A stretch of 64,000 bases of DNA from Mycobacterium szulgai (GTDB lineage Bacteria > Actinomycetota > Actinomycetes > Mycobacteriales > Mycobacteriaceae), in contig NZ_LQPW01000165.1 in assembly GCF_002116635.1 (NCBI RefSeq), positions 62,001 to 126,000 on the forward strand, read 5' to 3'. Both the position numbers and the translations under genes were made by a program. Position 1 is the stretch's first letter, and the number at the start of each line of letters is the position of its first letter. The notes below the pieces were generated by a model that was not told the origin of the DNA, did no database searches, and saw only the letters and a list, made by a program, of their open reading frames with translations. Shown one piece after another: positions 60,319-64,000 of this stretch.

Positions 60319-61488
60319 ATGGGTGGACCGGTAGCAGGCATCAGAGTCGTCGAGTTGGGAGTCTGGGTGGCCGCTCCGGCGACGGCGGCCATCCTGGCCG
60401 ACTGGGGTGCCGATGTCGTCAAGATCGAACCACCCACCGGCGACCCGGGACGGTTGTTCGGGCCGATGCTGGGGTGCGAGCCGGGGGTCAATCCCCCGTT
60501 CGAAATGGACAACCGGTCCAAGCGCAGCATCGTCTTGGACCTCAGCACGGACGCTGGCCGCGACACCGCCCTCGAATTGCTCTCCGATGCAGACGTTTTC
60601 GTCACCAACCTACGACCGGGGGCGCTGGACCGGCTCGGTCTGGACTTCGGCTCGGTGGCGGTGCGCAACCCTCGCCTGGTCTACGGCCTGATCACCGGCT
60701 ACGGCGAAACCGGACCCGACGCCGACCGTGCCGCTTACGACGTGGCCGCGTTCTGGTCGCGGGCCGGTATTGCCGATTTGCTCACCCAGCCTGGCCACCC
60801 GCCCCCCTTCCAGCGGGGTGGCATGGGTGACCACTCGGCCGGTATGACGCTGGCCGCGGCGGTGTGTGCGGCACTACTTGCCCGCGAGCGCACCGGAACC
60901 GGTCAACTGGTCAGCACCTCGCTCTATCGCCAGGGCGCCTACACGGTCAGCTTCGACCTCAACACCTATCTGATGACCGGGCAGCCCATCATGCTCGGAC
61001 AGCGCGAATCGATGTTCAACCCGTGCATGAACAACTACACCGCGGGCGACGGGCGACGTTTCTGGATCGTCGGCCTCGAGGGCGATCGGCACTGGCCCCC
61101 GCTGTGCCGCGTGGTCGGTCACCCCGAATGGTTGACCGATCCTCGCTACAGCGACGCCCGCACCCGAGCCATCAACGCGGTGGGACTCATCGCGGCATTG
61201 GACGAGATCTTCGCGACCAAGCCGCTCGACGAATGGGCCGAAACCTTCGCCTCCGAACCCGACTTCTTCTGGTCGCCGATCAATACGGTCGAGGACGTCG
61301 TGGCTGACGAGCAGTTTCACGCCGCGGGCGGATTCGTTGACGTGCCCGATGGTGACTCGAGCGTCCTGATGGTGGCCACGCCCGCCGATTTCCACGGCAC
61401 GCCATCTGCGCCGCGCTCTACAGCACCGGGACTCGGCCAGCACACAGAAGAAGTGCTGGCCGAGCTCGTCGCACGCCGCGAGCCCTGA
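60319..61488 (+). CDS. Class III (CaiB/BaiF) CoA-transferase
   Basis: A 389-aa CoA-transferase: GIRVVELGVWVAAPATAAILADWGADVVKIEPPTGDPGR, NRSKRSIVLDLSTDAGRD, and GGMGDHSAGMTLAAAVCAALLARERTGTGQ, in which the Asp of GDHSAGM is the catalytic residue. It moves CoA between acyl-CoA and a free acid, activating a substrate for the catabolic steps nearby. It starts 10 bases after the DUF222 gene, yet its family and context tie it to the downstream genes. Confidence 0.93.
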   Translation: MGGPVAGIRVVELGVWVAAPATAAILADWGADVVKIEPPTGDPGRLFGPMLGCEPGVNPPFEMDNRSKRSIVLDLSTDAGRDTALELLSDADVFVTNLRPGALDRLGLDFGSVAVRNPRLVYGLITGYGETGPDADRAAYDVAAFWSRAGIADLLTQPGHPPPFQRGGMGDHSAGMTLAAAVCAALLARERTGTGQLVSTSLYRQGAYTVSFDLNTYLMTGQPIMLGQRESMFNPCMNNYTAGDGRRFWIVGLEGDRHWPPLCRVVGHPEWLTDPRYSDARTRAINAVGLIAALDEIFATKPLDEWAETFASEPDFFWSPINTVEDVVADEQFHAAGGFVDVPDGDSSVLMVATPADFHGTPSAPRSTAPGLGQHTEEVLAELVARREP

Positions 61489-61504
61489 CCACCACCACCC
61501 AAGC

Positions 61505-61532
61505 TTTACAAATTTCAGCAAAAGTGTCACGC
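61505..61532. promoter_or_regulatory. 28-bp regulatory motif, copy C
   Basis: TTTACAAAT, TTCA, then GCAAAAGTGTCACGC. It ends 7 bases before ATG 61540, at the head of the three-gene run that includes the P450. 24 of 28 positions match copy A, which lies about 9.2 kb away. Confidence 0.6.
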
Positions 61533-61539
61533 TGTCCGG

Positions 61540-62055
61540 ATGGTCGGTCTTCAGACTTACCGGGTCAATGCTGCGTGCCCAGGACGCGCAGACGGGGAGT
61601 GTCTGCGCTATCGACTCGACGTCGTCGCCGCTGATGCCATCGACGTCGTGCATACCGCCGGCGGGTGGCTGTACGACCGGGCGATGGCCGGCTGGGAAGT
61701 CACCGTGCTACTGCCACATGACTGTGACAGCCGGCCACTGCGCATCCTCGGGGTCCGGATGGGCGATCTGGAGTCGGGGCTGGGCGCGTCGAGTCAAACC
61801 CTGGCCGTCAGTGCCGCGGCCTTCGCGGCCGACGATCGTGTTCGCGAACGCGTGCGGATGGCGCTCGATCACCCGCTTACCGAAGTCGCCCTATGGGGCG
61901 ACGGCTGGCCGCTGGGCATGGATCGCCGGATGACCGCCGTGCAGCACGTGCTCAGCAGCGCCGCACGCGCCTTCAAGGGGCAAGCGCTCGCAGCGGCCGG
62001 AATGCATTGTCCGTCAATCGCTCCCACCGAGACGCTGCTGACCGACACGCCATGA
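61540..62055 (+). CDS. Uncharacterised protein of 171 aa
   Basis: I do not recognise a family. Sequence: mixed alpha/beta, with GWLYDRAMAGWEVTVLLPHDCDSRPLRILGVRMGDLES in the middle, an Ala-rich helix and several conserved-looking aromatics. No signal peptide or membrane segment. ATG 61540 lies 7 bases after motif copy C, and its TGA overlaps the ATG of the next gene (ATGA). It is the first gene of a coupled run that ends with a P450. Confidence 0.75.
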   Translation: MVGLQTYRVNAACPGRADGECLRYRLDVVAADAIDVVHTAGGWLYDRAMAGWEVTVLLPHDCDSRPLRILGVRMGDLESGLGASSQTLAVSAAAFAADDRVRERVRMALDHPLTEVALWGDGWPLGMDRRMTAVQHVLSSAARAFKGQALAAAGMHCPSIAPTETLLTDTP

Positions 62056-62756
62056 AGAGGTACTACGGCCACACGCTGCTGTATCTGCACGAGACGATTG
62101 CGCTGGGGTCGGGGCGAAGTGACCGCTTCACCGAGGTTTTCGTCGGCACCTATCAACCGATGATGACCGAGCTCGGCGCCCGGCTGTTCGCCGTCTGGGA
62201 GTGCACCTCCTACAACGGCCACTGGCCGCAAGTGACGATCATCTGGGAGATCGACGCCTTCGCCGACTACGCCAGGATCGGGGCCGCCCAGGCGCGCGGC
62301 GGCAGCCATGAGGCCGCGGCCGGCAAATGGGCCGCGTTCCTGGCCGGTATCGGCGCCTCGGGCGAGGGGCGCATCATGTATCCCGGCCCCAGCAACAAGA
62401 CCCTGGCCCAACTCAAAGAAGCCGATTTCGCTGCACCGCTGGTGATTCAAGAAATCATGCAGACCAAGCCCGGTCGCCAGGACGACTACATCCGCGAGCT
62501 GGAACGTCTCTACGTACCGTGGTCGGAGCGCACCGGCAAGCACTGGCTCGGCTCTTTCACCACGACCTTCCGTTTCAACGAGGTTATTCACTACTGGGCG
62601 CTCGAAGGCGGCTGGGAGTGCTTCGCCAACCACTACCCCTCCTGGAAGGAGAGCCCGCCCGCCGAGATCGTCACCTGGATGAGTGTGGCGCCGGCTTTGC
62701 GCGACGGCTGGGAAGACTCGATCCTGCAGGCTCTACCGCCGTCGCCACTGCAGTGA
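62052..62756 (+). CDS. NIPSNAP/dimeric alpha-beta-barrel-like protein of 234 aa
   Basis: A protein with two repeated halves: FTEVFVGTYQPMMTELGARLFAVWECTSYNGHWPQVTIIWEIDAFADYARIG in the first and VIQEIMQTKPGRQDDYIRELERLYVPWSERTGKHWLGSFTTTFRFNEVIHYWAL in the second. Both follow the pattern of NIPSNAP/ferredoxin-like dimeric barrels. There is no known catalytic residue set. It overlaps both neighbours by 4 bases (ATGA, GTGA), so it is translationally coupled to the P450. Confidence 0.8.
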   Translation: MKRYYGHTLLYLHETIALGSGRSDRFTEVFVGTYQPMMTELGARLFAVWECTSYNGHWPQVTIIWEIDAFADYARIGAAQARGGSHEAAAGKWAAFLAGIGASGEGRIMYPGPSNKTLAQLKEADFAAPLVIQEIMQTKPGRQDDYIRELERLYVPWSERTGKHWLGSFTTTFRFNEVIHYWALEGGWECFANHYPSWKESPPAEIVTWMSVAPALRDGWEDSILQALPPSPLQ

Positions 62757-63976
62757 ACGCGGCCGAGACGGAATTCTCGTACGACCCGTTCGACGCGCAG
62801 GTGATGGCGAACCCGCTGCCGTACTACCGCGTCTTGCGCGACGAGTATCCGCTGTATTACCTGCCGCAGTGGGATACCTACGCGCTCGCCCGATTTGCCG
62901 ACATCTGGCAGGTGCTCGAGGTCAACGACGGAACCTTCGTCGCCTCGGAGGGAACGTTGCCACCGGCGTCGGTGCTGGCCCGGCACAACGACGGACCGGT
63001 CGAGGATCCGCCCCTGCACCCGTTGCCATTCCACGCGGTCTTCGACGTCGACCTCTACGGGGAGATCCGCCGCGCGCACTCGCAGCCGTTGCGGCCGAAG
63101 TCGGTTACCGCGCTGGAATCCCGGATTCGCGTGCTGGCCAACGAGCGACTCGACATGTTGCTGCCCCAAGGATCGTTCGACCTGACTCAGGATTACGGCG
63201 GCATCGTCGTCGCCGCCATCGTATGCGAATTACTAGGCATATCACCAGATCTCGCGCCACAAGTGCTGGCCGCGGTCAACGCCGGCAGCCTGGCCGAGGC
63301 CGGCGTCGGAGTCGATACCGCGGCGGCGCGGCCCAACTACCTGGAGTTCCTGGTGCCGGTGGTGCAGGGCCGGCGAGCTCAACCCAAGGGGGACCTTCCC
63401 GTCGTCGACGGCCTGCTCGGCTACCGCTTGCCCGACGGCAGCGCCCTCGACGACGTCGAGGTCGCCACCCAGATGCTCTGCATCTTCATCGGCGGCACCG
63501 AAACCGTGCCAAAGATCGTGGCGCACGGGCTGTGGGAGCTCAGCCAGCGGCCCGACCAGCTGGCCGCCGTGCGCGCGGACCCGGCCGGCAATGTCGCGGT
63601 CGCGCGCGAAGAGATGATCCGCTACTGCGCGCCCGCGCAATGGTTCGCTCGAACGGCCCGCAAACCCTTCACTATTCACGGCGAAACCATCCGGCCCGGC
63701 CAGCGCATTATCACGCTGCTGGCTTCGGCCAGTCGCGACGAGCGGGAGTATCCGGAGCCCGATGAGTTCATCTGGAACCGGCCCATCCGGCGCTCACTGG
63801 CATTCGGGCGCGGCCAGCACTTCTGCATCGGCTACCACCTGGCCAGGCTGGAAGTGGCTGTGCTGGTGCAGGAATGGCTGCGGCGCGTCCCCGACTTCGC
63901 GATCCGAAGCCAAGACGCCACCCGATTGCCGTCCAGCTTTCAATGGGGATGGAACAAGATCCCGGTGGAGGTCTGA
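62753..63976 (+). CDS. Cytochrome P450
   Basis: A 407-aa P450: I-helix FIGGTETVPK (Thr in the oxygen-activation position), ExxR in EEMIRYCAPAQWFARTA, and the haem loop FGRGQHFCIGYHLARLE with Cys358. GTG 62753 overlaps the preceding gene by 4 bases. It is co-transcribed with the two small proteins under motif copy C. It probably hydroxylates the cluster substrate; no ferredoxin is visible inside the window. Confidence 0.9.
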   Translation: MNAAETEFSYDPFDAQVMANPLPYYRVLRDEYPLYYLPQWDTYALARFADIWQVLEVNDGTFVASEGTLPPASVLARHNDGPVEDPPLHPLPFHAVFDVDLYGEIRRAHSQPLRPKSVTALESRIRVLANERLDMLLPQGSFDLTQDYGGIVVAAIVCELLGISPDLAPQVLAAVNAGSLAEAGVGVDTAAARPNYLEFLVPVVQGRRAQPKGDLPVVDGLLGYRLPDGSALDDVEVATQMLCIFIGGTETVPKIVAHGLWELSQRPDQLAAVRADPAGNVAVAREEMIRYCAPAQWFARTARKPFTIHGETIRPGQRIITLLASASRDEREYPEPDEFIWNRPIRRSLAFGRGQHFCIGYHLARLEVAVLVQEWLRRVPDFAIRSQDATRLPSSFQWGWNKIPVEV

Positions 63977-63977
63977 C

Positions 63978-64000
63978 GTGTGGTCATACCGGATCGTTGC
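63978..64000 (+). CDS. Possible start of a further gene (partial)
   Basis: GTG 63978 follows the P450 stop by 1 base and opens a frame reading M-W-S-Y-R-I-V to the window edge. The spacing fits the tight coupling seen in this operon. Too short to assign. Confidence 0.35.

Overview
The window is a dense, GC-rich stretch of a Mycobacterium chromosome. The evidence is four PE-family proteins with PE-PPE hydrolase domains, mycobacterial TIGR00027 methyltransferases, a DUF222/HNH (13E12-type) gene with a LexA-type box, and a gene order from about 12.1 kb to 50.1 kb that, from memory, follows M. tuberculosis H37Rv Rv0135c to Rv0161. Several genes inside that block have no counterpart I recall at that place in H37Rv (dps, pirin, a racemase with two MFS transporters, an HsaA-like oxygenase, a DUF1348 gene), so a non-tuberculous species is likely. 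No rRNA, tRNA, CRISPR array or insertion sequence was seen.

Region 1 (1-7.6 kb): a TetR regulator is divergent from an NAD(P)H ferredoxin-type reductase and a DesA3-like acyl-CoA desaturase, which together form a two-component stearoyl-CoA delta-9 desaturase. An SRPBCC protein and an F420-type LLM oxidoreductase follow. Then a TetR/DUF1214 pair is divergent from a sulfotransferase.

Region 2 (7.6-12.7 kb, all minus strand) is the most unusual part. Two tandem cassettes each contain a short precursor-like peptide gene (39 and 40 aa) followed by a stand-alone YcaO-domain protein. The peptides share W-G, AGLI and a C-terminal LTEAE-x-AVLAQAG block, and the upstream leaders are duplicated too. 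I interpret this as a duplicated minimal RiPP (ribosomally made, modified peptide) locus. Upstream on the same strand are a zinc alcohol dehydrogenase, a Mop-type molybdate-binding protein and a TetR. That TetR is divergent from a CYP138-like P450, with two identical-arm operators (GGTAC-N6-GTACC) between them.

Region 3 (12.7-50.1 kb) is the Rv0135c-Rv0161-like backbone: cyp138, msrA, a SnoaL/SDR pair, methyltransferases, DUF427, an HhH-GPD glycosylase-like protein, a CLC channel, aldehyde dehydrogenase/SDR/quinone reductase, two PE-PPE pairs, ptbB-fadE2, the proton-translocating transhydrogenase pntAa-pntAb-pntB, TetR regulators and an FAD-linked oxidase.

Region 4 (50.1-64 kb) looks like a catabolic cluster for an unidentified acyl-CoA-linked substrate: TetR, two acyl-CoA thioesterases, an SMP-30 lactonase, an LLM oxidoreductase, an acyl-CoA dehydrogenase, an APH-like kinase, an OFA-type transporter, a class III CoA-transferase, two uncharacterised proteins and a P450. 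A 28-bp motif (TTTACAAAT...GCAAAA...TGTCA) lies directly upstream of several of these transcription units and may define a local regulon, possibly controlled by the TetR encoded at 50.1 kb. The DUF222/HNH gene sits inside this cluster.
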